A stretch of DNA of 64,000 nucleotides. It comes from Durusdinium trenchii (lineage: Eukaryota > Sar > Dinophyceae > Suessiales > Symbiodiniaceae). Made by a program: the position numbers and the translations under genes. Under the pieces are notes generated by a model. It was not told where the DNA came from. It worked only from the letters and a program-made list of their open reading frames with translations, and ran no database searches. The stretch is from assembly GCA_963970005.1 (NCBI GenBank), contig CAXAMN010026495.1:429520-493519 (forward strand), in the 5' to 3' direction. This document shows, in pieces, positions 11,624 through 21,555 of the stretch. Numbering within the stretch: the first letter of the stretch is position 1; each line of letters begins with the position of its first letter.

Positions 11624-12227
11624 TCAAGAGCAAAATGGTGTCTGCAGAAGCATGCATATTCGATTGACCACGATGCAGATTGACATGCCTCTAACTCTCA
11701 TTAAACTTAAAAAAAGTTGGAAAGAAGTGCAAATCTGCAAATTGCTTATTATTGTTCTGCAAAGCGGTCTCAAAGCTCCTGCCGCTGTCGATGACTTGCA
11801 AAGGTCGAGTTTCAACATGGAAAGCTGCCAATTACAGCCTCCTAAACAATTTTGTACAAAGGCAGAAGAGCAGGAAGTGTCAACAACACACTGCCTCTCT
11901 GGAGATTTCCACATTAAGATTTGGTAGCAACCAAATACGTCTTGTAAAACTTCTTGGTCAACTCGGTCTGCCAACATGTGCAAACGTGCGCGGTCATCTG
12001 CCTTGTGCCTTGAATCAATCGTTACATGGTTGTGCCCAACTCGAATGGACACGTGCCGGTGTCAAAGCAGCCAAAGTCACCTTCTCTGCGACGTTTAGGT
12101 TTTCAGCAAGCGTAAATGCTGAGAACTCCGCTGCTTGCTTGCGGTATCTCTTTTTTAGGGCCTTCAAGAACGTCCAGTTTTGGGCGACGTGCATCACTAG
12201 CCGAAGGTTTGAAGGGTCAAAACACAC
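11624..12227 (-). CDS. Candidate exons, unknown protein
   Basis: The minus strand has two frames with coding-like composition. One at 12227-12066 encodes FDPSNLRLVMHVAQNW and then LKALKKRYRKQAAEF. The other, around 12052-11930, encodes HNHVTIDSRHKADDRARLHM and DRVDQEVLQDVFG. Their order and strand would allow one gene, but I found no convincing splice pair joining them and recognise no family. The Cys-rich remainder to 11624 does not look coding. Confidence 0.22.
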
Positions 12228-12229
12228 TT

Positions 12230-13118
12230 CACTACTCTATTTAACATGCTCTATTCCTCGGATGGATACAACAATGAACAAAAATCAACAGACTATGTTT
12301 GATACTTGCCACGCACAATAGCCCAAGAGGGGACCTCTGCGCAGCAACCTACTGGAAACACCACAAAACAGCAGCTGCCCATACCCACCACTCACAAGTT
12401 CGAGCCAACACCAGAAAAAGATTCCCGGGCAGGTTTTGACAAAACCCGTGGCAAAAGATGATTGGCATCAAGCAAGCAGTAGCTTAGTTCGATGTCTTTG
12501 CACCTACCTGGGCATCAACAGTAGAGTGTGCTTGAGGAGGGACCACAGGGAAGTTCAACGCGAATGAACTTGATCTGCTTTGACCTCGTAAAGGGTGATT
12601 AACCGCCCGTCGGAATCCTTGATGAAGCAAGAGTGACTCCAGCTTGCCGATGCCAGCTTCCATGATCAGTCTTCAACCAGATGCTTTAACATTGCTCATG
12701 TAACTGCGGAACGCATTTAATATGCTCGCGTATGTATTCTGATATTGTTTCCTACAAAGCTTTCTGGTCGCGAACACCTGCCAATGCTTCTGGCTAGACA
12801 GAGCCTACAACCTGCATCATCATCATCATCATCATCAGCACCCTAATCATCCTAGTCCAGTCTTTTGCTTAGTCAATCACCACTTCTTTAAAAAAAAGGA
12901 ACAGTTATCAACACAAAGCTAGGAGGTCCACCTAGGGTCTGTAAAATCTGCTGGTGGAGAAGGTGATCCAGAATGTCGAATTCAAAATACCAGCAGATGC
13001 ACAAATATACATACTTCAAGAACCCTAAAGTTTACGCTTCTTACTCTGTTCCAACATGACACTTGCGGTCTACAGCGGATCGGATTGACACGTCCATTTT
13101 TTGCCTGGCAGGTACAGC
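12230..13118. other. Intergenic DNA with (CAT)n run
   Basis: No gene is supported. A short trinucleotide run, (cat)7-8, lies at 12814-12837, followed by an A-run at 12891-12897. Otherwise the sequence is unremarkable. Confidence 0.4.
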
Positions 13119-13188
13119 GCGGTCAGATTTCCACACCCGTTTAAGTTTATAATACTTATAAGGCTTTCAGGTGTGGAAATCTGACCGC
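13119..13188. repeat. 19-bp perfect inverted repeat
   Basis: The arm at 13119-13137 (GCGGTCAGATTTCCACACC) is exactly complementary to 13170-13188, with a 32-base AT-rich loop. It lies just before the tandem repeat block and could be a small foldback element or an end of the repeat unit. Confidence 0.8.
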
Positions 13189-13230
13189 AACTTAGGTGTC
13201 GACATGTTGCACGTAGGATTCTACGGGGAA

Positions 13231-13697
13231 AGGGTTTGTCCCGTTTTAGAAGTCAAGAAGCGCAACTTTCGGCACCCCAGTGCGTTGTTACTAGGTATTA
13301 GCATTGTGTTTAAAACCAATATTGAGACATGTTATTAGCTTCGACATAAACGTTGTCCTGCTATATAGTTAACAACTAATATTGGATTATCATACATACT
13401 TATACAGTATACATGTACATGTTCAGCACCTTCTGAAAAACACAAAAGGCACCCTGCGTTGTTACTAGGTATTAGCCTTGTGTTTAAAACCAATATTGAG
13501 ACATGTTATTAGATTCGACATAAACGTTGTCCTGCTATATAGTTAACAACTAATATTGGATTATCATACATACTTACACAGTATACATGTACATGTTCAG
13601 CACCCTCTGAAAAACACAAAAGGCACCCTGCGTTGTTACNNNNNNNNNNAGGGTTTGTCCCGTTTTAGAAGTCAAGAAGCGCAACTTTCGGCACCCT
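13231..13697. repeat. 174-bp tandem repeat with assembly gap
   Basis: Units start at 13281, 13455 and 13629 with the word TGCGTTGTTACTAGGTATTA, giving an exact 174-bp period and only a few mismatches between the first two copies. The third copy is cut by ten Ns (13640-13649). After the gap the sequence resumes with agggtttgtcccgttttaga, the same phrase that precedes the first unit at 13231-13278. So the gap most likely hides further collapsed units, and the true array length is unknown. Confidence 0.9.
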
Positions 13698-13699
13698 AG

Positions 13700-14716
13700 T
13701 GTATATACATCAGAAACCAGCAACTAAACCAACTGCCCTGCCTTTGGCACCTTCTCTTTACGCTTCTCTCTTCTGTCCTCTTTCACCTGATTATCAAATC
13801 TACTGTATCCCTGTTGTCAGGGACACAAAGAAGCTGCAAGCAAGTGCAAACAAGTGCAAAACTGGCCTTCTTTTTCCACTCAGCCTAAGTGTCTTGCAAG
13901 GACTCACTGTGAACCAGAGCCAAGGACATTTGGCCTTGTCCATCCCTTCAGGCTTGTGCCTGGAGTGTAGCCAATTCACCCATCTCGTAAAACTAGAATG
14001 AAGCAGTTCAAAAACATGATGTGAAGGCAACTCCACAGCAATTGTTGGGCTGTGTGCCCCACCCATTGCGCTTTTCATCGGAGTCCGAATGGCTTTCCTC
14101 TTCCTGTTCCTCTTCGGTTGCATCATTGTCTACCTCACTCTCTACAGACGCAGCTGCCGGATCCTGACGCACGAAACAATCATCCTACATCCGCTACTTC
14201 ATGCAAATCAATGTGCACTTGGAGTGGTCTCCCATCAAGTATCAGATTTGTCATAATGCTTGTGGCACGCCGGGAAGGGTCGTGCAAAATCATTACAACT
14301 GATGCTATCCACAAAGTGGCAGCGCTGCAATGCTTGGGAAAGATCACCTCTCCACTGAATTGCCATAGCACGGCAAAATGAACACAATAGCAATAGCCTC
14401 CTACCTACCAGCGATGGCTTAACCTAAGAGCGATGGCCTCCAACCTAATAGCAAGGTACATATAGTCCAAAGTAACATAGTATGCTTTTTCCACGCTGTT
14501 TGCGTAAGGTGCACTTAGACTATACTACCCATCCGTTCATCCCTTTATACTACCCATTTCTACTCAGCGTAACCAAAAAGGCACGCCTCCTGATCTGGTG
14601 AATAGTATACCGTCTACCAATCAATGCAGCTTGAAGTGACAGCTCCTCAGGTAGGTTCTCGCCAGCGAGCAGTCGCTCGTAAAGCACCTTGCAAAAAAAT
14701 CATGAAAAGTTGTATT
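13700..14716. other. No supported gene
   Basis: Short frames only. A copy of the phrase gcgatggcctccaacctaata occurs at 14428-14450; related words occur near 6830 and, inverted, at 17650-17820. If the RIO1-like gene continues 3' of 14717, its tail or 3' UTR would lie here. Confidence 0.3.
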
Positions 14717-15948
14717 CCTTGAAGATCTTGATCAGCCTCCTCACCGTTCTGTCTCTTCTCAAGCTCCCGATCCAGGTATTTCTGATCTGAGACCTTCGAG
14801 ACAAATTGTTTTCTTTCTTGTAATTTATGCAAAATTGGCAAATAGCCAGCTGTATGCTTGCAGTTTGCAGTTTGCATCCATCCTATGTGCAGAAATCAGT
14901 GTGCCTGGTTCAGGTTGCTGGGAATCCAGGTCTGAATGAAAACCTCCCATGAAGTCTGGTTCTTCTTTGCACACTGCTCTGATTTAATCTTTGAGCCAAG
15001 ATCAATTATACCTCGTCTTCAGCATCCTCTTCATCAAAGGTTCCATTTGCTGCCGCATTCAACAAGTCCTGCGAAGTGCAAGCTTCACAAGCAACAGCCC
15101 ATTTCTGCAAGGGCATGTGCTCAATAAATGATAGCCAGGCTGGATCAAGGGATGTCCTTGAATAGTTTGCTTTCGGCCATGGTGTTGGCATCTGATCTTT
15201 CGACCCTAGGGGGCTTTTATGAATCTCCGCATGACAAAGTCTTTCAGTGAAGCTGAAACAGTTTGATTGCTCTCATCACTTGCCTGTCTTCACGGGTCAC
15301 AACCTAAGCAGGCAAATAAGCAGAGCGTTTCCACAGGAAGTTTCCACGTAAACCACAACTCCTGAGCAACGGACATAGTCAAACAAACGCTTGACAGGTA
15401 CAGGTCGGTTTACCATGCGTTTTCCAAAAAAGTTGTTGACCTGACAGACTTCAATGGCTTTGTCTGGAAAATGAAAGCAGTTCGTACTTTGGACACACCA
15501 GGCGCCAGACATTCACACAGTCTCTCTTCAAGAAGTCCAGTGCTTGTGGGTGTTCACTTTCAACTGACTGAGAAACATCAATGATGTAAAGCCGACCTTC
15601 ATGATGAAGCCTGATGAATGCACATCTCAGTTGTTGTGAAAACTGTCCCGGCTAGGCTCAAATCCAAAATCAAGCAGCAAATCATACACAACGTGCTCTC
15701 TCCAACAAACCTTGGGGGCCTCCAAAGCACAAGCACAAATGAGGAGACGACCCTGCTGGGGCGCAAACATGTTATATTCGGAGAGATCTCCGTGGACAAG
15801 TTTGCATTGCTGCATCCTGCCAAGTTCAATGATCAAGGTCTAGTAGCGATGTGAATCAAGAAACATGCCAGTCACTCATCTTGCGCATAAGAACTGCGCA
15901 GTCGATGTAGAGAGACTCCCAAGCTGCTGGGTCTGCAAGTTCAGTATC
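14717..15948 (-). CDS. RIO1-type atypical kinase, C-terminal exons
   Basis: RIO1 kinases are atypical Ser/Thr kinases/ATPases that act in the cytoplasm on late 40S ribosome assembly. Minus-strand exons in order: 15948-15876 ([12 protein letters not shown], then CAVLMRKM); 15816-15769 ([13 protein letters not shown], the RIO catalytic loop with Asp and Asn); 15610-15511 ([13 protein letters not shown], then [13 protein letters not shown]; the metal-binding IIDVSQ block); 15440-15371 ([20 protein letters not shown]); about 15104-15012 (acidic, ending AEDEV); about 14793-14717 ([20 protein letters not shown]). The introns at 15769/15610 and 15511/15440 are clean GT-AG with correct phase. Some other joins are off by one base, so borders or integrity are uncertain. 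The N-terminal exons lie 17 kb upstream at 33094-33463; the middle of the kinase domain was not found. Confidence 0.8.
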
Positions 15949-16984
15949 CTGCATGCACTGCAGGTTGCAAAACCGCAAAAACACCTTTAGCCAGCAGCAC
16001 CCCTTGTAAAATAGCGCAGCCAATCGAATCAGAACTGGAACAGTCCCCAGAAACAAAACAAAAAAACAAATTGAATTGAAGCAAACGTGACAGGCTGCAG
16101 ATGAGTAAGAGTGGTTAGGGAGCCTTCAAACGTGGTAAGGGAGAACCTCCTAAGTAGGTGGTTTTGTTGCATCTGGTTGGCGAAGTAGGACATGAGTGTG
16201 ACAGCGTGCTACTGTCCAAAAATGCAGGTACATCAATTTGTCGTCTCAAAGTGATATCACTGACCCATGCAGCATGCAAGTGTTTTTGTCGGTGCCCGAC
16301 TGGCATTGTACCTGGCACCCCCTCCAATCAATGGTTCACTTTCTTATTGCGTTGTACCAACACGGAATACATTGAAATTTGTGGGTTACCAAACGACTTA
16401 CTGCTTGTGATAGTAATGTGAAAACACACAACAACAGTAAAAAACGACACAAACACAAAAAACACACTTGAATAGATGGTTCGCAACAGCATAGTGTCAG
16501 TTGCTGGATCACTGAATGCATTGGCACTTTAGTGCGTTAGTTAGCCCTTCACCGCAGAAACAACGTATGAGACAGCGGTAAGCTTTAGTTTGACTCACGA
16601 CATCAAAGAAGAAAGGCTTAAAAGTTGCAGGTACGTTTGTTCTCACCATCGGCTTCTTCCCTGGCCATCCACCAATGGTGAGAGGGATTGCCCCTGCAAA
16701 CTCTGATTATCCCGGCAAGAGGCCCCAAACTGTGTGTGTGTGTGTGTAACCCTTGGAATCATAGGGATCCCTTCGGATTGTTTTAGCTTCACAGTTGTTT
16801 TCCTTGTGCAGCAGGGGGCTGGAGTGTGCTTCAGATGTCTCCAGCCAACGAAGACGCATCTGTTGCATAGTGATATAGTTCTGGGACGCCAGAACTACGT
16901 ACCTGCCTTTTTCAAACAGAATGGCACGAGGCTAAGCCCAGAACCTCACTTGCTGCAGACTTGAGCGATCGTCGTCATTTCGCC

Positions 16985-17155
16985 CTAGATAGATAGATAG
17001 ATAGATATAGACACACAGATATAGACAGGCAGATATAGACAGATAGAGAGAGATAGATAGATAGATATAGACACACAGATATAGACAGACAGATATAGAC
17101 AGATAGATAGATAGATAGATAGATATAGACAGATAGATGGATAGGTCGACAGGTA
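16985..17155. repeat. (TAGA)n / TAGACA microsatellite
   Basis: The block runs through TAGATAGATAGATATAGACA and similar variants. Embedded higher-order units contain atagacacacagatatagacag. The minus-strand Ile/Tyr/Ser-rich frame over it is an artefact. Confidence 0.9.
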
Positions 17156-17414
17156 TATCGACAGATGGATAATAGTGCGGAAAGAAGCTACGTTGAAAGC
17201 TGGGTGAGGTTGAAGTGGCCCTTGTGGGTTTTGTAGGGCATGTGCCATTAGACACGTTCATCGTGAAAACCTTAATTAAAAACATGTTGTGTTTTGCTAT
17301 GTCATAAATATAAATCTGAATATATATATATATAATGAAGAGATGAAGTGCAGATTGCGCGGGGGGGCGCAGCGCGCCCCCAGAAGCACACCAAATCCAA
17401 AGGTGAGCAGCTCG

Positions 17415-17600
17415 CAAAAGCCACAGAAGCCACGAAAGCCAAAAGCCACGGAAGCCAAGAAAGCCAAAAGCCACAAAAGCCACAGGAGCCACGAAAGCCA
17501 CAGAAGCCACGAAAGCCAAGAAGCCACGAAAGCCAAAAGCCACGGAAGCCACAAAAGCCACAGAAGCCACGAAAGCCAAAAGCCACGAAAAACAAAAAAT
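17415..17600. repeat. Minisatellite, GCCACGAAAGCCAAAA-type
   Basis: A tandem array of 9- to 24-bp units built from gccac(g/a)aaagccaaaa and gccacagaagcc. It is purine-rich on the plus strand. The Phe/Gly/Trp-rich minus frames and Lys/Pro/Ser-rich plus frames over it are repeat artefacts and should not be annotated as proteins. Confidence 0.85.
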
Positions 17601-18439
17601 CAAAAAAATAACACCCAAAAAAAAGAGAGAACAAAAAATACCCCTCCCAACCTACGTGTCCAGGAGGCCATCGCGCTTCAGGTGGAGGTCAGCGCCAAGT
17701 AGGTCGTCGCATTTAGGTAGAAGGCCAAGTAGGTCGCCGCAACCAGGTAGAAGGCGGACCAAGGGTAGGGTGGAGGCATCCCATTTAGGTTGGAGGCCGT
17801 CAAAACAAAGGTGAGAGGCCCACAGTGGTAGCAAGTAGACACGACAACGGTTTCAGCGTAGGTGTGACTCCAGTAAAGACATGTAACTGCAAAACATGCA
17901 CACGTGAACCGCCGTTACAATTAGATTGCAATTACAAGAAAAAATGCAGGTACGTTTACACGGGTCCCAGAAGAGGTCTTCGTTGGCCACCGCTCCTCTG
18001 GTAGTTCGGTGGCTCCCTGCAAAAAAAAGTCAGAACAACTTCAAGGGGAGCCCTATGGTTTTTATAGAAAGTCGTACTGATGTGAATGCGGCGCCACGCG
18101 CCAGCCTATAAGTGAAAACCTAAGGAAACAGGGTTCAGATCTCCCCAACTCCAAATTCTCAAACCTCCAAAGGTCTAGGTTCCAAAAAGCAAAACCGCGA
18201 AACGATCAATCGACAAGGACGACGGAACGCGCAGAGTCCGCAGCATGCTTTAGCCCTTTACTGGAATATGAGAGTGACAGCTTGAGAACATCACAACCAA
18301 GCAGGTACAGGAAGGTGATCAGCCTTCCCTTCCCATCCATGACCGTAGCTTCGTTGCACACGGTAGGTCATGGATGCCGTGTGCCCCTGCTAGCATAAAA
18401 ACAGTCCGAAACGAACCTTGTGACTTGAAAGGTTACACA

Positions 18440-18900
18440 GTGTGGAAGGACCAACGGTCTGTGAAGGTCCAGCAGCAACAGGGGGTCCAAGGACGTGGAG
18501 CTGAAAGAACTGGGCTCTCTACCGTGGCAGCGCTCAAGTCTTGCAGGTTGTGAACCAAGCCGTCGATGAGATGATGCTGCCTCTCAGGAGTCAAGTGGCG
18601 AAGCTCAGGAGTTCCGGATACGTCGAGGTCCAGGAATCGTTGGACCATACCTTGCACCAAGAGGTCCAGACGTTCAGATTCCAATGATTCAATTCAACTG
18701 CTTGACGTTTGACAGCACGGGGATGAGAATCTGAAGAGACACGCTGTTCCAGGGCAAGAATTCGCTGTACCTGTGTATGAACGGCAGTTTCCCGATCACA
18801 AGCTTCCCAAATGGGAAGACTGGGCTGCGCTCCCAAGACACTGCCATCCTCGCCAACCAGTAGATGGATGTTAGTCCAAAAAAATAGCCTGTGGTCTGCT
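18440..18900 (-). CDS. Candidate exons or pseudogene, unknown protein
   Basis: Two adjoining minus-strand frames look coding. From about 18880 to 18690 one encodes LVGEDGSVLGAQPSLPIWEA and then QVQRILALEQRVSSDSHPRAV. From about 18680 to 18520 the other encodes ESERLDLLVQGMVQRFLDLD and then LTPERQHHLIDGLVHNLQDL. The second is predicted helical. They lie in different frames with no obvious intron between them near 18685, so a one-base change or a processed pseudogene is likely. No family is recognised. It sits inside the region separating the two halves of the RIO1-like gene. Confidence 0.35.
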
Positions 18901-19005
18901 TAAAGTATGCCACCTCACAGGATGATCCCAAGCAATCGTGAAGGAGTGGAACAACGATAGAACCAGTGGCGACTGGTGCCTAATAAGTCCCTGCAGGTCC
19001 ATTCG

Positions 19006-19376
19006 TCATGAGCTGGCGCAGGGAGCAGGGGCCATGGTTGTATTGTTGCCCTTCTTGACCTTGTTCATCTCCTTGTCGTAGAAGGGAGGCTTCTCGCTCA
19101 GCTGGGGCACTTGCTTGATCGTCAGTCCACCAGGTCTTGGTGTTTTGACCATGTGAGCCCACTCTTGGAGTGTACTGGAGGCGGAGGATGCACGCCCTGC
19201 AGTGAATCCAGCGCCGTGAGGATTGGCGTTATTGGGACACGTTGTCCATGTCCGCTTGTCGTCGAACGGCCGTGGTGCACCCTTCTTGTCCGTGGTGAGC
19301 GGATGTCCCATTGGATCCCCTCTTCCTCCAGCTCGCTGGCGCGTGGTGCTCGTCGGGCCATGGTCGAGAGTCGCAA
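19006..19376 (-). pseudogene. Small conserved-looking protein, frameshifted
   Basis: An ATG at 19376 opens a frame, MARRAPRASELEEEGIQWDI. After one frame change near 19300 the reading continues as TDKKGAPRPFDDKRTWTTCP, NANPHGAGFTAGR, TLQEWAHMVKTPRPGGLTIK and LSEKPPFYDKEMNKVKKGN, ending near 19006. Together they would give a protein of about 120 residues rich in charged and aromatic residues, with a normal coding look. I do not know the family. A single indel separates the halves, so it could be a recent pseudogene, a base error, or a gene with a tiny intron. Confidence 0.4.
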
Positions 19377-19984
19377 AGCTTCCCTTCGTGCTCGAGTTCC
19401 TGGTGCTGCTCATTCCCTACAACCTCGACACCACACATCACAACGGACCCACACTAACCTCCCACATTGATCGGCTCCTCACCCCCGGGACCATCATCGC
19501 TCCCGTGATCGGCATCGTGCCACACATGAACGAGATGAACGTGGACGTGATCATCGCTCCCGCGACCATCAGCATCGTTCTCGTGATCGTAGACGTGATC
19601 GTTGCTCTGACTCTCACCTTTGAGATCGGTCGAGGTCGTAGGCACCGCTCTCCCTGCCTGGCCATCATCATGATCGGGATCGGCGACAACCCTCCCACCG
19701 CAGCGCCTCCAGGCACGACAGACATGGATCTATGAATTCTCGGCGATCATTTCGGACAACTTCTCGGCGAAACCGGTCTCCACGGGATCAACGCTCACCG
19801 GCTCCAACTACTCCGGCTCCTTCGACTCGACCAGCTTCAGAACACACACCCAGTCCTCCTTTACGACTGACACCTGGACCTGGGGATGAAGCTACTTTAC
19901 CAGATCGCACTCCAGAGCATGAGCATCTGGTCGGAGATCAATGGAGCTGGACTTCACCATAGAGGTCTTTGACGTGATTGTGAT

Positions 19985-20536
19985 CTGATGACCTCCGAGC
20001 TCCAGGCCATGAAGGTCAAGGGGGTGGTCTGCACCGAGAGCCGCGGCGGCTATGATGCCGTGGAGACCAACGAGACCCGCTTCTCGGCCTCACCAATATG
20101 AGGGCGGCGCTCCAAGCCTTCCAGCTTCACGAGAACTTGCGAAGATGTGGACTATGACCTGGCCGACTCGATGACAAAAAAGAAGGGCGACAGCCGCGAA
20201 GGGCTCCTCAAGTTCATGGGCACCTGGCATTGGACGATCGCCTACGACCCCAACTTCGCGGCGGCTAAGAAGAAGCTTGGCCTGACCGTCGACAAGATCG
20301 ACAGAGCTCTTCGGCAAGCTGATGCGCTGTGCTCCATGACTTCTTCTGAGAAGATGCCTGAGCCACCTGAGCCTTGGATGACAGCGATTGCTGAGGACCA
20401 ATCGCTGAACTTCTTTTACCCCCGTGCGACGGATCCAGTCATGTCCTTGAACATGGTAGACATGGAAACCTCACCTCACATACCCATGACCGGTTCTCTC
20501 GGCTCAGGGGCCCCTTTTTCCAGCTCACGACTTTGA
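19985..20536 (+). pseudogene. Copia-like RNase H, 3' remnant
   Basis: A plus-strand frame from about 20000 reads VKGVVCTESRGGYDAVE. After a one-base change near 20085 it continues LTNMRAALQAFQLHENLRR, and then DYDLADSMTKKKGDSREGLL and KFMGTWHWTIAYDPNF, ending at 20536. This is the end of a Ty1/copia-type RNase H domain. The LADSMTK phrase corresponds to the conserved LADxLTK motif that closes copia polyproteins, and the TWHWTIAYDP tail is typical of dinoflagellate copies as I recall them. Reverse transcriptase and integrase are absent upstream, so this is a truncated relic. The acidic/His-rich region at 19450-19720 may belong to it but is not assignable. Confidence 0.6.
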
Positions 20537-20539
20537 GCA

Positions 20540-21370
20540 CTCGGTGCATTGCGCGCCTGCCATAAATCGGTGCCGTGCGTGCCGCTTCGACTTCGTTCGA
20601 TCGAGATTGGTGTTTGACGCTCCCTCGCTGCTTCGCTGGAGATTCCTAACCGTCCTAACCAATCTGGCCCAGTCCATAAAGGCTGTCCTTAAGCCTGGGA
20701 GCAGCATGGCTATCCTGTCCCAGGAAGTCCATCACCAGGACATTCTGTCTTACATCAATCACCTCCAATGCTTGACTGCATCAACTCGAAGCATTGTATA
20801 CAGAGAGGAAGTGAAATGCTATCAAAAGGCAATACTGTAACTCAACCCTTGGCAAGTTGGTAGAGCACTACTGTTCCTTGCACATCATCGGTTGCAAGCT
20901 CGGACGTCCGTTCAGAGCGTTGCTTGCCTCCGGGCAAGGAATGCCGGCTGCCCCTAAGCGACGGAGATTTCTCATTTCCTGCAACCCCAGGAAGGGTAAC
21001 CCGAAGACTGTTTCTTCAGTAGTTAACATCTCAGCTTTTGCAAGCAGTCCTTCTCAGCCCATTGCGCCACCATTTTCCTGGGATTTCCTTTGCAGTAGCC
21101 CTGGCAAGCTAGCTAGACAAATGCTATTCAAAAATCCTTGTTGGCTGGCCCTGTCCTGCCGAAAGCGGAATTCACCTTCCACATATCTGGCTCGATCCTT
21201 GAAGACCAAAATGGATGTCTTGTAGACCTTCCGACGGAAAACTCTGACAAGAACTTAGCCTATGTGGTCAATCAAAGGGATACAAACAACACCCACATGC
21301 CCAGTGAGTGCGTGCAGGATGGTGAGTCAATAACAAGCAATCGATATTTTATGTGTATATATATACATTT
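20540..21370. other. No supported gene
   Basis: There are short frames on the plus strand only. A tRNA-like phrase (agttggtagagc) at 20851-20862 lacks a matching T-arm and acceptor stem. A TA-rich run (atgtgtatatatatacat) at 21351-21368 directly abuts the left end of element 1. Confidence 0.4.
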
Positions 21371-21405
21371 ATGTTGGGTCTATCCCATTACCAGTAACAG
21401 TGGAT
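21371..21405. repeat. Element 1 left (3') terminal repeat
   Basis: 21371-21401 is the reverse complement of 32521-32551 with four mismatches. In addition, TACCAGTAACAGTGGAT at 21389-21405 recurs in direct orientation at 32454-32470. So this end holds one copy of a sequence that is present in both orientations at the other end. Confidence 0.8.
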
Positions 21406-21555
21406 TTTTTTCCGCTTTGCACCTTAGTGAGGCGGTTGTCGCCTCGAGACGAATGGTCAATGACAACGTACCATCGGCCTCCCTCGACAAAAATTCGATG
21501 AGTCCACGAGCGTCCGGCGCACGAGGAATGCCTGAATGCCTAGCTGACCGACCAG

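Larger units (their letters stand above)
15970..18430. other. Repeat-rich intron or intergenic DNA
   Basis: This holds a TAGA microsatellite, a GCCACGAAAGCC minisatellite and a dispersed short element ending in GTACCTGC, each annotated separately. Minus-strand exon-like slots (tgcag before, gtacctgc after) occur at about 16636-16694 and 17950-18017, but the peptides match nothing I know. If the RIO1-like gene is continuous, this is part of its long internal intron. Confidence 0.4.

Noticed and set aside
16620-16700. Missing RIO1 middle exon (CRGNPSHHWWMAREE resembling the GNPRKM..WAEKE block)
   Set aside because: Similarity is too weak for such a conserved segment, and the same DNA recurs as a dispersed repeat at 17.95 and 16.85 kb.
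16932-17702. Long frames on both strands (up to 228 aa) rich in Phe/Gly/Trp/Ile/Tyr
   Set aside because: They translate the TAGA microsatellite and the GCCACGAAAGCC minisatellite; all six frames stay open for compositional reasons.
20845-20925. Possible tRNA (agttggtagagc D-arm phrase)
   Set aside because: No matching acceptor stem, anticodon stem or T-arm (no ttcga motif) could be drawn.
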